Positions 25,901-34,712 of a stretch of DNA of 64,000 nucleotides are shown here, one piece after another. The number at the start of each line of letters is the position of its first letter. The first letter of the stretch is position 1. The stretch is from Anaerolineales bacterium (GTDB taxonomy: Bacteria; Chloroflexota; Anaerolineae; Anaerolineales; Villigracilaceae), in NCBI GenBank assembly GCA_013360875.1, contig JABWAU010000002.1, positions 33,759 to 97,758 of the forward strand, in the 5' to 3' direction. Under the pieces are notes generated by a model. It was not told the origin of the DNA. It saw only the letters and a program-made list of their open reading frames with translations, and did not search any database. The position numbers were made by a program, and so were the translations under genes.

Positions 25901-26164
25901 CCCATCGAGGGCAAGGTCAAAGTGAGCGAAGGCATCCGCCCCGGCGTGGTGGCTTTCCCGCTCGGATTCGGTCACTGGGCAAGCGGCGCCGCCGACGTGG
26001 AAATTGACGGCAAACTCGTCCAGGGCGACCCGCGCCGCGCGGTCCCGCTGATGGCGAACGGCGCCATGCAACTCGACCCCGCCGTGAACTACTCCCCGCT
26101 CAGCGACCTGGCTGGCGGCTCGGCGGTGTTCTACGATAGCAAGGTGAAGGTCGAAAAAGTCTGA
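22922..26164 (+). CDS. Molybdopterin oxidoreductase (TtrA/PsrA/SrdA-like)
   Basis: A 1080-aa catalytic subunit of the DMSO-reductase superfamily. It has a Tat signal (SRRDFLK at 9-14), a [4Fe-4S] ligand set Cys59, Cys62, Cys66, Cys111, and a probable Mo/W ligand Cys near residue 270 (HTTVCQGS). A long inserted acidic segment (about 160-230) and the overall length resemble tetrathionate or selenate/thiosulfate reductases more than short polysulfide reductases. The C-terminal cofactor-binding domain ends near 1080. The start overlaps the nrfD stop, so the longer frame upstream is rejected. Substrate unproven: polysulfide, thiosulfate, tetrathionate or arsenate are all possible given nearby sulfur and ArsR genes. 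Confidence 0.87.
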   Translation: MKTNKQLSRRDFLKLSGVTGATAAFLGSLPQAQKAIASAMKEGAGNFEAKPENQLYTVCLQCNTGCGIKVKIMEGLAAKIDGNPYSPWTLWPHPAYETPIKEMATVEGALCPKGQAGIQTAYDPYRIISVLKRKPGTKRGEGKWITIPFEQAIEEIVEGGDLFGEGNVDGLKAVRALTDAELSKEMKAAVQKIWDEKDPEKKKELVKEFQTEFKDHLDVLIDPEHPDLGPKNNQFMFVWGRMKGGREDVVHRFVQEAYGSINMNGHTTVCQGSLYFTGKAMSAKWNEAKGSFDSGDKFYWQVDTANSEFVIYVGTNLFDSNYGPPQRVPKATDAIVNGRKFAVVDPRLSKLAARAWKWVPIKPGTDAAFALGMIRWIIENEKINKAYLAIANVAAQVAAKEPNYTNASWLVKIKDGVPGKHLRASELGLLTKQTVQKDGKDVDIYVDANGVEYPGDTPVALVGGVPTPINVLNKDAAPVVGDLFVNQKIGDFQVKDGMQILLESAQEHTIAEWAEIADVSENDILELAAEFTSHGRKAAADIHRGPSQHTNGFYNNNAWYMVNLLIGNFDYAGGTIKLSAYDRKGSKKGQPFPVTKMFGEEEMTAFGLDMLRTKTTYEKSTLFDGTYPTKRPWFPIATDIYQEDIPSIGDAYPYPIKILMTYMSSLPYSVPGGQKIIEVLADTKKIPLHIASDIMIGETSMYADYIFPDLSYLERWEFHGSHPSVPWKVENVRQPVISIPGWQTTKVWGEEIPLSFEAVFLAIAEKLELPGFGPNGFGEGVPYIRPEDFYLKQVADIAFGEKEDGSDSVPEADDEEVRIFLEARRHLPKSVFDAEKWKAAVGGDESLWRKVVYVLNRGGRYEAFEKGYKGDKVAHPYGRLINLYQEKTATSINTMTGKPFVGYTKYIPPALSSTGEEIKSDGYDLHLITFKTMTMAKARGISNYWTLAVVPEGYLLMNTQDAKRLGLKDGDAIRITSSSNPEGVYDLQNGKKHPIEGKVKVSEGIRPGVVAFPLGFGHWASGAADVEIDGKLVQGDPRRAVPLMANGAMQLDPAVNYSPLSDLAGGSAVFYDSKVKVEKV

Positions 26165-26195
26165 TAGTCGTTTGTCAGATAGTCGAATAGTTTTT

Positions 26196-26240
26196 GCGCC
26201 GCCTCGCAGGGCAGAGTCCTTGCGGGGCGGCGCGTTTTTT
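26196..26240 (+). terminator. Intrinsic terminator after the molybdoenzyme operon
   Basis: GCGCCGCCTCGCAG pairs with TTGCGGGGCGGCGC, followed by TTTTTT. Confidence 0.88.
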
Positions 26241-26282
26241 GGTTGGGGTAAAATTGACATAACCTTTCGCCGTGAGAATGCC

Positions 26283-29200
26283 ATGACCACAGACCTTACC
26301 TTCATCACCAACGAAGAAAACCGCACCCTGAAAGACAGGTTCAATGCGCTCATCAAAGATGCGCGCTTTTTCGACGTCCTGGTGGGATATTTTTACGCGA
26401 GCGGCTTTTATGCCATTTATCCCGCGCTCGAAAAGAGCGAGAAAATCAGAATTCTGGTGGGAATCGGCACGGATAAAACCACTCACGAACTATTCGTGAA
26501 CGCGAGCGAAGCGCAACAATTGGAGTTGAGGTTTTCCCACGCAGAGACCAAACAAATGGCTGAAAGTCAAATCGTGGCGGAGATGGAAGAATCGCAGGAT
26601 GACCGCTCCATTGAGCAGGGCGTGATGAAGTTCATCGAGTGGATTCGCAGCGGCAAACTGGAAATCCGCGCCTACCCTTCGCGGAGCATTCACGCCAAAG
26701 TGTATATCGTCACGTTTCAGGAAGGCGACAGGGATTTAGGGCGCGTGATTACGGGGTCGAGCAACCTGACTCAAGCGGGGCTGGTGGACAATCTCGAATT
26801 CAATGTGGAACTCAAAAACAGCGCCGATTACAAATTCGCCAGAGAGAAATTCGAGCAACTGTGGAACGAGGCGGTTGACCTGAGCGAAAAATACGTCCAA
26901 ACCATCCAAACCAAAACCTGGCTCAATCAGGAGATTACGCCGTATCAACTTTATCTGAAACTCTTGTACGAATACTTCAAGGATGAACTGAACCGCTCCG
27001 AGACAATTTTTGCCGACTTGCTGCCCGAAGGCTTTTTGAAACTGGAATATCAGGAACAAGCCGTGTTGAACGCCAAGAAAATCCTTGAAGAATACGGCGG
27101 CGTGTTCATCTCCGACGTGGTGGGGTTGGGGAAAACCTACATCGCCACCCTGCTGGCGGCTCAATTGGACGGCAGGACGCTGGTCATTGCGCCGCCCGCG
27201 CTGTTGGATGAAAATAACCCTGGCTCGTGGCGCAATGCCTTTGTGGATTTTGGCGTGCGCGCCGCCGACTTTGAATCCATTGGCAAACTGGATGAGATTC
27301 TCGAACGGGGAACGGGAAAATACAAAAACGTCATCATTGACGAAGCCCACCGCTTCCGCACCGAGACCAACGTCACCTATGAAAAACTGGCGGAGATTTG
27401 CCGCGGCAAGCGCGTGATTCTCGTCACGGCGACGCCCTACAACAACTCGCCCAAAGACATTCTCAGCCAACTCAAACTGTTCCAAAGCGCGCGCAAAAGC
27501 GCCATTCCCAACCTGCCCGACCTGGAATCATTCTTTGGCAAATTGCAAAAGCGGCTGAAAGGATTAGACCGCCAAAGGGACAATCAAGAATATCTGCGCA
27601 TGGCGCGCGAGAACGCGCGCGAGATACGCGAAAAGGTCTTGAAGTATCTGATGGTGCGGCGCACGCGCAGCGAGATTATCCGCTATTTTGAGCGCGACCT
27701 GCAAACGCAGGGGCTGAAATTCCCCGAAGTCGCCGCTCCGCAGCCGTTGTATTACGAACTGAACGAAGAAGAAGACGCGGTTTTCACCGAGACCATCGAA
27801 CTCATCTCCCAACAATTCACCTACGCCCGTTATACCCCGCTGCTGTATTCCAAAAAGGCGCTCGACCAGTTGGAAGAACAATCCCAGCGCAATATGGGCA
27901 AGTTTATGAAAATCCTGCTGGTCAAACGGCTGGAGAGCAGTTTCTTCGCCTTCCGCCATTCGATTGAGCGCTTCATTCGTTCCTACGAGATGTTCATTGC
28001 CGAGTATGAAAAAGGCAATGTGTACGTCAGCAAAAAGCACATCCACAAGATTTTTGAACTGCTGGAAAACGACGACGATGAAGCCATTCAGCGGCTGATT
28101 GACGAAGGCAAGGCGGAACGGCACGCCGCCAGCGAGTTCACCGAACAATTCATTCGGGATTTACGCAGCGATTTGGAGATTCTGCGGCGGGTGCGGCGCT
28201 TGTGGCAACAGATTGACCGCGACCCCAAACTGCTGGCGTTGCTGGAGCAACTCCGCGCCAACCCGCTGCTCAAGGCGGGCAAGTTGATTCTCTTCACCGA
28301 ATCGAAAGAGACGGCGGAATATCTGGCGGAGCATGTCAATCGGGCGCGCCCTGGCGAAGCGTTTTGCTTTACGGGCGGTTCGAGCGAAGCGGCGCGGCAG
28401 GTAGTGATTCAAAACTTCGACGCCAAAGCCCGCCATCCGAGGGACGATTACCGCATTTTGATTTCGACCGAAGTCCTTTCGGAAGGCGTCAACCTGCACC
28501 GCTCGAATGTGGTGATTAACTACGACATCCCCTGGAACCCAACCCGTATGATGCAGCGCGTGGGACGTATCAACCGCGTGGACACGAAGTTCGACGTTAT
28601 CTACACCTTCAACTTCTTCCCCACTCAGCAGGCAAACGACCAAATCAAATTGAAGGAAGCCGCCGAAGCCAAAATCAACGCCTTTTTGACCCTGCTCGGC
28701 GGCGACGCGGCGCTCTTGACCGAAGGCGAACCCATCGGCTCGCACGAGTTGTTCGACCGTTTGGTCTCGAAGAAGACGCTGACGGGCGAAGACGAAGACG
28801 AGACCAGCGCGCTCAAGTATCTCAACGTTATCAAGGATATCCGCGACCGCCAGCCCGATTTGTTCGAGCAAATCAAAAGGCTGCCGAAGAAGGCGCGCTC
28901 AGCCAGAAGTATGTCGCTGCGAGACGGCGTTTTTCCGTCGAAGCAGTCTCCTGGCAATGAGGACGCTTCGATTGCGCTCAGTGCAGAGATTGCTTCGGGG
29001 CAAAGAACGCCCCTCGCAATGACAGGTTCTCTTGTTACTTACTTCCGCCGCGGCAAGGTGCAAAAGTTCTTCCAAACCGCGCCGCAGGGCGAATCTGTAG
29101 AGTTGGATTTCATCGCCGCCGCGCAACGGTTGGAGTGCGCGGCAGATGAAAAACGCCAAAAACTCCCCGAAGGGTTCTTCGATTTGCTGGAGAAGAACAA

Positions 29201-29573
29201 ACAAGCCTTTTTGGACGCCACCACCACGGGCGAGGATGACTCGCAGCCGCGTAAGGGCAGGGACAGCGCCTATCAGTTGCTGAAAATTCTCAAAGCCGCC
29301 TTCAAAAACACCCAACAACTGACCGACGAGCAGGAACTGTACGCCCAGACCGTGATGGCAAGGCTCGAAGACGGCGCGCTGCCCAAAGAAACCGCCGCAA
29401 AAACCTTGAAGGCGCTCAAGGCGCTTGGCAATCAGGCGGCGAATCCGCTCAAGACTCTGGCTGTGTTGCAGACGAACATCCCCGCGGGGCTGTTGGAAAG
29501 CCATTACGCCGAGCAAAACCCGCGCCTGACGGGAAAGCGCGAGGTGATTTTGAGCATGTATCTGGCTGAATGA
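26283..29573 (+). CDS. PLD-nuclease/SNF2-type helicase fusion
   Basis: A 1096-aa protein. The N-terminal phospholipase D-like domain has one HKD-type motif (His137-Ala-Lys139, then GSSN at 158-161). The superfamily 2 helicase has GLGKT (about 281-285), DEAH (about 353), TATPYNN and QRVGRINR (about 757). A C-terminal extension follows. Such PLD-helicases accompany Eco57I-type methylases and are thought to be the DNA-cleaving or translocating arm of restriction systems. The ATG at 26283 fits the conserved start. An in-frame 111-bp palindromic element occupies residues ~877-913. Overlaps the next gene by 4 bp. Confidence 0.85.
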   Translation: MTTDLTFITNEENRTLKDRFNALIKDARFFDVLVGYFYASGFYAIYPALEKSEKIRILVGIGTDKTTHELFVNASEAQQLELRFSHAETKQMAESQIVAEMEESQDDRSIEQGVMKFIEWIRSGKLEIRAYPSRSIHAKVYIVTFQEGDRDLGRVITGSSNLTQAGLVDNLEFNVELKNSADYKFAREKFEQLWNEAVDLSEKYVQTIQTKTWLNQEITPYQLYLKLLYEYFKDELNRSETIFADLLPEGFLKLEYQEQAVLNAKKILEEYGGVFISDVVGLGKTYIATLLAAQLDGRTLVIAPPALLDENNPGSWRNAFVDFGVRAADFESIGKLDEILERGTGKYKNVIIDEAHRFRTETNVTYEKLAEICRGKRVILVTATPYNNSPKDILSQLKLFQSARKSAIPNLPDLESFFGKLQKRLKGLDRQRDNQEYLRMARENAREIREKVLKYLMVRRTRSEIIRYFERDLQTQGLKFPEVAAPQPLYYELNEEEDAVFTETIELISQQFTYARYTPLLYSKKALDQLEEQSQRNMGKFMKILLVKRLESSFFAFRHSIERFIRSYEMFIAEYEKGNVYVSKKHIHKIFELLENDDDEAIQRLIDEGKAERHAASEFTEQFIRDLRSDLEILRRVRRLWQQIDRDPKLLALLEQLRANPLLKAGKLILFTESKETAEYLAEHVNRARPGEAFCFTGGSSEAARQVVIQNFDAKARHPRDDYRILISTEVLSEGVNLHRSNVVINYDIPWNPTRMMQRVGRINRVDTKFDVIYTFNFFPTQQANDQIKLKEAAEAKINAFLTLLGGDAALLTEGEPIGSHELFDRLVSKKTLTGEDEDETSALKYLNVIKDIRDRQPDLFEQIKRLPKKARSARSMSLRDGVFPSKQSPGNEDASIALSAEIASGQRTPLAMTGSLVTYFRRGKVQKFFQTAPQGESVELDFIAAAQRLECAADEKRQKLPEGFFDLLEKNKQAFLDATTTGEDDSQPRKGRDSAYQLLKILKAAFKNTQQLTDEQELYAQTVMARLEDGALPKETAAKTLKALKALGNQAANPLKTLAVLQTNIPAGLLESHYAEQNPRLTGKREVILSMYLAE
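28913..29023. repeat. In-frame inverted-repeat element inside the helicase gene
   Basis: Terminal 38-bp imperfect inverted repeats: the left arm begins GTCGCTGCGAG and ends CGAAGCAGTCTC; the right arm begins GAGATTGCTTCG and ends CTCGCAATGAC. Total length 111 bp, exactly 37 codons with no stop in the helicase frame. The same GTC..TGCGAG termini occur at 61860-61927. Confidence 0.85.
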
Positions 29574-29821
29574 ATATGAAACCTATTCCAGAGACCCTTG
29601 CCCCCTTTTTTCAAGAGTATGACATTGCGCTTTTGACTCCGCAGAAAGATGCCGCCACCATCATCGAGCGGACATTGAGGTATGGCTCGCGGGCGGAATT
29701 AAGATGGCTGTTTCAGGAATTTCCCCGCGCCATGATTTGCGACTGGCTAAAGCATTGGGGAAGTTTTGCCCTGCCCGCGCCGCACCTTGCTTTTTGGCGG
29801 CTGGTATTGGAGGTGGAGTAA
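29570..29821 (+). CDS. DUF6922-like small protein
   Basis: An 83-aa protein resembling the DUF6922 family (ETLAPFFQEYDIALLTPQKD, then ERTLRYGSRAELRWLFQEF). It has a coupled start with the helicase and an adjacent stop/start junction with the nucleotidyltransferase gene. Proteins of this type commonly precede AbiEii-like nucleotidyltransferases and may act as the antitoxin; inferred. Confidence 0.7.
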   Translation: MNMKPIPETLAPFFQEYDIALLTPQKDAATIIERTLRYGSRAELRWLFQEFPRAMICDWLKHWGSFALPAPHLAFWRLVLEVE

Positions 29822-30472
29822 ATGTATTGGAACACCGTCAGCCCCGCTTTGCGCGCGGTTTTAGAGGACTTTTCAAAGAGCCAGATTGCCAGCGAGTTTT
29901 ATCTGGCGGGCGGAACGGCGCTTGCCCTGCAAATGGGACACCGTATCTCCCTTGACCTGGACTTTTTCTCCCCGACCCAGAGCGACATCTCCGCGCTGAC
30001 GGAGCCTTTGCGCCGCGCGTTGGCAAATCACACTCCCTTGCTTGCGGATACTTCATGGGGGAATCTTGTTTTTCTGGCGGATAATCTCCGCGTGGGGTTT
30101 TATGGATATGGCTACGACTTGGTTCGTCCGCTTGTAAAAATAGAATCGGTTTCGCTGGCAAGTATCGAAGATATTGGCTTGATGAAAATGGACGCGCTGC
30201 TCGCCCGCGCCAGCCGCAAGGATTTTCATGACCTGTATCAGATTTGCCAGCAGGTCAGTTTGCGCGATTTGTTCAACCTTGCGCCGCGCAAATATCCGCA
30301 CATGCGCGATTTTGAAGCGCAGGTGACTCGCCATCTCGTTTACTTTGACCGCGCCGAGCAGGAATCGCCTGTGCCGTTGATTCGACATGTGGAGTGGGAT
30401 ACCGTGAAAAATTGGTTCCGCGAACAGGCAAAAGAAATTGCAAATCATTGGTTAAGCGACAATCATCTTTAA
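29822..30472 (+). CDS. AbiEii-like nucleotidyltransferase
   Basis: A 216-aa protein of the AbiEii/AbiGii toxin family: FYLAGGTALAL (Gly30-Gly31-Thr32) followed by HRISLDLDFF (Asp45, Asp47), the nucleotidyltransferase site, then KMDALLARASRKDFHDLYQI. AbiEii toxins are abortive-infection nucleotidyltransferases. Its last codons and TAA stop lie inside a 33-bp palindrome (30454-30486). Confidence 0.85.
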   Translation: MYWNTVSPALRAVLEDFSKSQIASEFYLAGGTALALQMGHRISLDLDFFSPTQSDISALTEPLRRALANHTPLLADTSWGNLVFLADNLRVGFYGYGYDLVRPLVKIESVSLASIEDIGLMKMDALLARASRKDFHDLYQICQQVSLRDLFNLAPRKYPHMRDFEAQVTRHLVYFDRAEQESPVPLIRHVEWDTVKNWFREQAKEIANHWLSDNHL

Positions 30473-30486
30473 GATGACTGTCGCTT
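30454..30486. repeat. AAGCGACA...TGTCGCTT palindrome spanning a stop codon
   Basis: A 16-bp arm pair with one mismatch (AAGCGACAATCATCTT and AAGATGACTGTCGCTT) around a single base. The TAA at 30470-30472 sits at its centre. Related to the palindrome at 41109-41146. Confidence 0.85.
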
Positions 30487-30500
30487 TGGGAGCATAATTG

Positions 30501-33500
30501 ATGAACCGACAACAAGCCATCGAACTCGTCCGAACGACGTTTGAATCTCCCTTTGAGCGGGAGCGGTATCTCCGCTTTTTGCGCGAACTGTTGAACGGAT
30601 TCGACAATGAGGGCGCGCGCGTTAACCAGGGAGCGCGCATTCCCGAAAAGTTTCAGGAGTATGTTGAGAAGATGGAGCGCGTGGGCAAGTATGCGACGGA
30701 GGGGAAGGAAGTCATGCTCTTCATCGTGTACCTGAAGCGCGAAACGTCCATCGAACGCGCCCGCACGATGCAGCGAAATTTTGTGGCGTGGTATTTGCAG
30801 CGCGATATGAAGGACGCCGCGCTGGTGGCTTTTGTCTCCCCCAACCGCGACGATTGGCGTTTTTCGCTGGTGAAGATGGAGTACCGCTTCGATGAGCAGG
30901 GCAAGGCGCGGGAGGAGTTTACGCCCGCCCGCCGCTGGTCGTTTTTGGTCGGCGCCAATGAGAAGAGTCACACCGCGCAAAGCAAGTTCGTCCCCATCAT
31001 CGCAGATGACGAAACCCAACCCACGCTGGCGCAATTGGAAGAGGCGTTCAACATCGAGAAGGTGACGAAGGAATTCTTCGAGAAGTACCGCGACCTGTTC
31101 GTGCGGACGAAAGAGGCGTTGGATAAAGCCGTCGCCGCGAATCCAGCCGCGAGGTCCGATTTTGAAGCGAAGGGCGTGGATACGGTTAATCTGGCGAAGA
31201 AACTGCTCGGTCAAATCATCTTTTTGTATTATCTGCAAAAGAAGGGCTGGTTTGGCGTGCCGCGCGATGCGGCGTGGGGCGCAGGCTCGAAGAATTTTCT
31301 GCGCGAATTGTTCGAGAAGAAGCACGGGGATTACAAGAATTTCTTCAACGATATTCTGGAGCCGCTGTTCTACGAAGCCCTGCGCATTGACCGCAGCCAC
31401 GATGACCATTATTACAGCCGCTTCAACTGCAAAATTCCCTTCCTGAACGGCGGTTTGTTCGACCCAATGAATAATTACGATTGGGTTCACACGGACATTT
31501 TGCTCCCCGATAGCCTGTTCTCGAATAAGAATAAAACGAAGGAAGGCGACACGGGCGACGGTATTCTGGACGTCTTCGACCGTTACAACTTCACGGTGAA
31601 AGAGGATGAACCGTTCGAGAAAGAGGTAGCCATAGACCCTGAACTGCTTGGCAAGGCATACGAAAAGTTCAACGCCATCCGCCCCGATAATTACGAGGCG
31701 TACCTCAAGGCGCTCAAGAGCGGCAAGAAAGGCGAAGAGAGCAAGTTCAACAAGCAGTATGGGGTGTACTATACGCCGCGCGAGATTGTGCATTACATGT
31801 GCCAGCAAAGTTTGATTAACTATCTGTATTCGGAGTTGAATCCGAATGCTGGTTTCGATACGGACGAGAAGAACGCTCGTCCTACTCAACCAGCGGAGTT
31901 GCCGACCAAAGAAGATATTGAAACGCTTATTCTGCGCGGCGAGCAAATCATGGAACACGATGCGCAGGTGATGGAAGCGGGACGCGAGACGGAGACCTAT
32001 TCTTTCCAAATGCCCGAATCGATTCGCAGACACGCGGCGCGGATTGACCGCGCCCTTGCCGAAATTAAGGTGTGCGACCCCGCCGTGGGCAGCGGCGCGT
32101 TCCCTGTGGGAATGATGAGCGAGATTGTGAAGGCGCGAAATGCGCTTACAAATTATTTAGGCGCAAAGGGCACAAAGGAAAGCGCCAGGAATATTTACCG
32201 TTTCAAAAGGGATTGCATTGAAAACTCGCTCTACGGCGTGGATATTGACGCTGGCGCGGTGGAGATTGCCAAACTGCGCTTGTGGCTCTCGCTGGTGGTG
32301 GATGAAGATGATATTCGAAATATCAAGCCTTTGCCCAATTTGGATTATAAAGTTGTGCAGGGTAATTCGTTGGTAGGACTTCCCGAAGGAATTCTATTAG
32401 ATTTAGACATTAAGGCGAAACTCGAAGAGCAAAAGAAAAGATATTTCTATCTCACAAATTCAAGTGAGAAAAATAAGACTCGTGATGAAATTAATGTTTT
32501 GTTTTCTCAGTTAGTAGAAAGTGCAAGGCAATTCGACCCAACATTAGGCAATATAAATTTTGACTTTCACACACACTTTTCAGAAGTATTCCATGAAGAA
32601 AGCGGTTTTGATGTCGTTATAGGAAATCCACCGTATATTCAGATAAAAGGAATTCCAGCCCAAGAAAGAAGGTTTTACGAACAAAGGTATGAATTTGCAA
32701 CTGGTAGATTTAATATTTTTTATCTTTTCATCGAAAAGACAAGAAGCATTGCTAGAAAAAAAGGAATTACATCCTATATTATTCCTGACCGCATTCTTTT
32801 GAATACGCAATGCGACTTGCTGAGAAAGTGGTTGTTGAATGACAATCAAATACTTGAAATTGTGTCTTTTGATGAACAAGTATTTGAAACCGCTGTTGTT
32901 GATTCGATTATCTTATCTTTTGAAAATTCCCAAAGAAAACTAGATTACGTCAGCGCTAAAACGAAAGCGTCGCCATTGAATTTAATTGAAAAGCAATCAA
33001 TTAACATACCTTATGTGTATATCAATTTGTCGCCTTCTGCCCAATTTGACTTGAATTTCAATCAGGACAAATACCGCATAATACAAAAATTAATGAGTAA
33101 ATCAGTTTCATTAGAAACTATTGCAGAATCTAAAGATGGCATTATTCAAGGCAAAGTTGAAGATAAACTCTTTATTACCAAGAAAATTGATAAAGACTCG
33201 AAGCCGTTGTTATTTGGCGAAAATGTTGAAAAATACAAAATCAGTTTTGGGAACTATTGGGTTAATTACAAGCCTAAAGAGTTAATGGCTTTAGAAATTA
33301 AGAGAAGGGGAGAAGGTGTTCGCCCTGGTCTATGGATGCGTGACCCTGCCATATTTGAACGCCCCAAAATTCTTACTCGCCAAACTGCTGATGAGATAAT
33401 TGCGGCTTTTGACGATAATAATTATTATCACGCCAATACATTACATGGTACTGCAATCTTTGACAATAACTACCATCCATATTACGTTCTCGGTGTGTTG

Positions 33501-33776
33501 AACAGCAAGGTTATAACGTGGTTTTATCGTTCAAATACCGATGAAGAAGGTAAGACTTTCGCCCAAATAAAAATCGAATTATTAAGACGTTTACCTATTC
33601 CCAAAATAGACTCGCCTCTACAAAAGCCAATCATCAAACTTGTCGAGCGGATACTGGCGGCGAAGGGGAAGAATCCGCAGGCGGATACGTCGGAATTGGA
33701 ACGCGAGATTGACCAGTTGGTGTATGCGTTGTATGGGTTGACGGAGGAAGAGATACGGATTGTGGAGGGGAAGTGA
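30501..33776 (+). CDS. Eco57I-type N6-adenine DNA methylase (R-M or DISARM-like)
   Basis: A 1091-aa methylase. The N-terminal region has YLRFLRELLN and RDDWRFSLVKM. Motif I DPAVGSGAF lies near residues 525-533, and the catalytic NPPY at about 708-711. A C-terminal target-recognition region follows, then a coiled tail (about 1045-1090). Together with the PLD-helicase this forms a two-component restriction-like system; no DrmA/DrmB or Pgl genes are present. The segment from ~32.35 to ~33.6 kb is visibly AT-rich compared with both flanks. An ATG directly follows a TTG codon; GGGAG lies upstream. Confidence 0.87.
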   Translation: MNRQQAIELVRTTFESPFERERYLRFLRELLNGFDNEGARVNQGARIPEKFQEYVEKMERVGKYATEGKEVMLFIVYLKRETSIERARTMQRNFVAWYLQRDMKDAALVAFVSPNRDDWRFSLVKMEYRFDEQGKAREEFTPARRWSFLVGANEKSHTAQSKFVPIIADDETQPTLAQLEEAFNIEKVTKEFFEKYRDLFVRTKEALDKAVAANPAARSDFEAKGVDTVNLAKKLLGQIIFLYYLQKKGWFGVPRDAAWGAGSKNFLRELFEKKHGDYKNFFNDILEPLFYEALRIDRSHDDHYYSRFNCKIPFLNGGLFDPMNNYDWVHTDILLPDSLFSNKNKTKEGDTGDGILDVFDRYNFTVKEDEPFEKEVAIDPELLGKAYEKFNAIRPDNYEAYLKALKSGKKGEESKFNKQYGVYYTPREIVHYMCQQSLINYLYSELNPNAGFDTDEKNARPTQPAELPTKEDIETLILRGEQIMEHDAQVMEAGRETETYSFQMPESIRRHAARIDRALAEIKVCDPAVGSGAFPVGMMSEIVKARNALTNYLGAKGTKESARNIYRFKRDCIENSLYGVDIDAGAVEIAKLRLWLSLVVDEDDIRNIKPLPNLDYKVVQGNSLVGLPEGILLDLDIKAKLEEQKKRYFYLTNSSEKNKTRDEINVLFSQLVESARQFDPTLGNINFDFHTHFSEVFHEESGFDVVIGNPPYIQIKGIPAQERRFYEQRYEFATGRFNIFYLFIEKTRSIARKKGITSYIIPDRILLNTQCDLLRKWLLNDNQILEIVSFDEQVFETAVVDSIILSFENSQRKLDYVSAKTKASPLNLIEKQSINIPYVYINLSPSAQFDLNFNQDKYRIIQKLMSKSVSLETIAESKDGIIQGKVEDKLFITKKIDKDSKPLLFGENVEKYKISFGNYWVNYKPKELMALEIKRRGEGVRPGLWMRDPAIFERPKILTRQTADEIIAAFDDNNYYHANTLHGTAIFDNNYHPYYVLGVLNSKVITWFYRSNTDEEGKTFAQIKIELLRRLPIPKIDSPLQKPIIKLVERILAAKGKNPQADTSELEREIDQLVYALYGLTEEEIRIVEGK

Positions 33777-33816
33777 CCGTCCACGAACCCTTCGACGCTG
33801 CTCAAGGCAAGTTTCT

Positions 33817-33857
33817 CACGAATACTCGAATGGGATGCGCTCATTCGTGAATTCGTG
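33817..33857. repeat. Imperfect inverted repeat after the methylase
   Basis: CACGAATACTCGAATG and CATTCGTGAATTCGTG around a 9-base loop. No U-run follows; it may be a dispersed palindrome rather than a terminator. The rest of 33777-33961 holds no gene. Confidence 0.6.
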
Positions 33858-33961
33858 GTCGTATTCGCGGATGGTTCTCCTGCGCGAAATTGAGTCGGGC
33901 AAGTCGGGATGAATCCCAACCTGCGCCGCTGACGGCTTTTTGCTTTTCAGGAGATTACCCG

Positions 33962-34312
<351 letters not shown>

Positions 34313-34432
34313 ACCTTGCCCGTCGGGAAAACCCCTACAACCCTTATGACAACGCAAGTGACAACCTTCACTCTACATTTTTGCATTCTTCTGCTACACT
34401 CAAGACATCTCTCCGAAGCCTGACCGCCTACC

Positions 34433-34498
34433 GTACCGCGAAATTCATTTCGCAGACTATGGCGGCAGGACAGTACCGCAAAATTTATTTTGCGCTAC
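34433..34498. repeat. Two REP-like palindromes
   Basis: GTACCGCGAAATTC... (34433-34458) and GTACCGCAAAATTT...GCGCTAC (34473-34498), about 40 bp apart. The first is degraded at its right end. The flanking 34313-34432 shows no gene. Confidence 0.75.
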
Positions 34499-34611
34499 CA
34501 GGTAAAAGTGGAAACGCTTTTGCCCCCCGCTTCCGCTCATCTCCTCTCCCTTTGGGAGAGGTCGGGTGAGGGAGAATTTGGAAAGGAGATCCCGCTACTG
34601 TTGACCCTTTG

Positions 34612-34643
34612 CGCCGTCTCCTTTCCACGAGACGGCGTTTTTG
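34612..34643 (+). terminator. Intrinsic terminator
   Basis: CGCCGTCTC, 8-base loop, GAGACGGCG and TTTTT. Upstream of the FmdE-like gene; no gene starts between it and the cytochrome. Confidence 0.75.
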
Positions 34644-34647
34644 CTTT

Positions 34648-34712
34648 GCGCACGCCATCCAGCCATCCGACTACCCGACTAACAGACTATCGGACTATCC
34701 GACTAACAGACT
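34648..34712. repeat. Gene-edge minisatellite running into the FmdE-like start
   Basis: Repeats of GACTATCCGACTAACAGACT type (period ~10-12) run directly into the start codon; codons 1-5 (ATGAAACTATCCGAC) repeat the motif. No ribosome site is visible. Confidence 0.8.

Noticed and set aside
32150..32190. Further in-frame repeat in the methylase (GGCGCAAAGGGCACAAAGG)
   Set aside because: Resembles dispersed AAAGG repeats but is too short and has only a 5-bp inverted pair; cannot be distinguished from chance.
26283..33776. Full DISARM or BREX system
   Set aside because: DrmA, DrmB, PglZ and BrxL-type genes are missing; only a helicase and methylase resemble parts of these systems.
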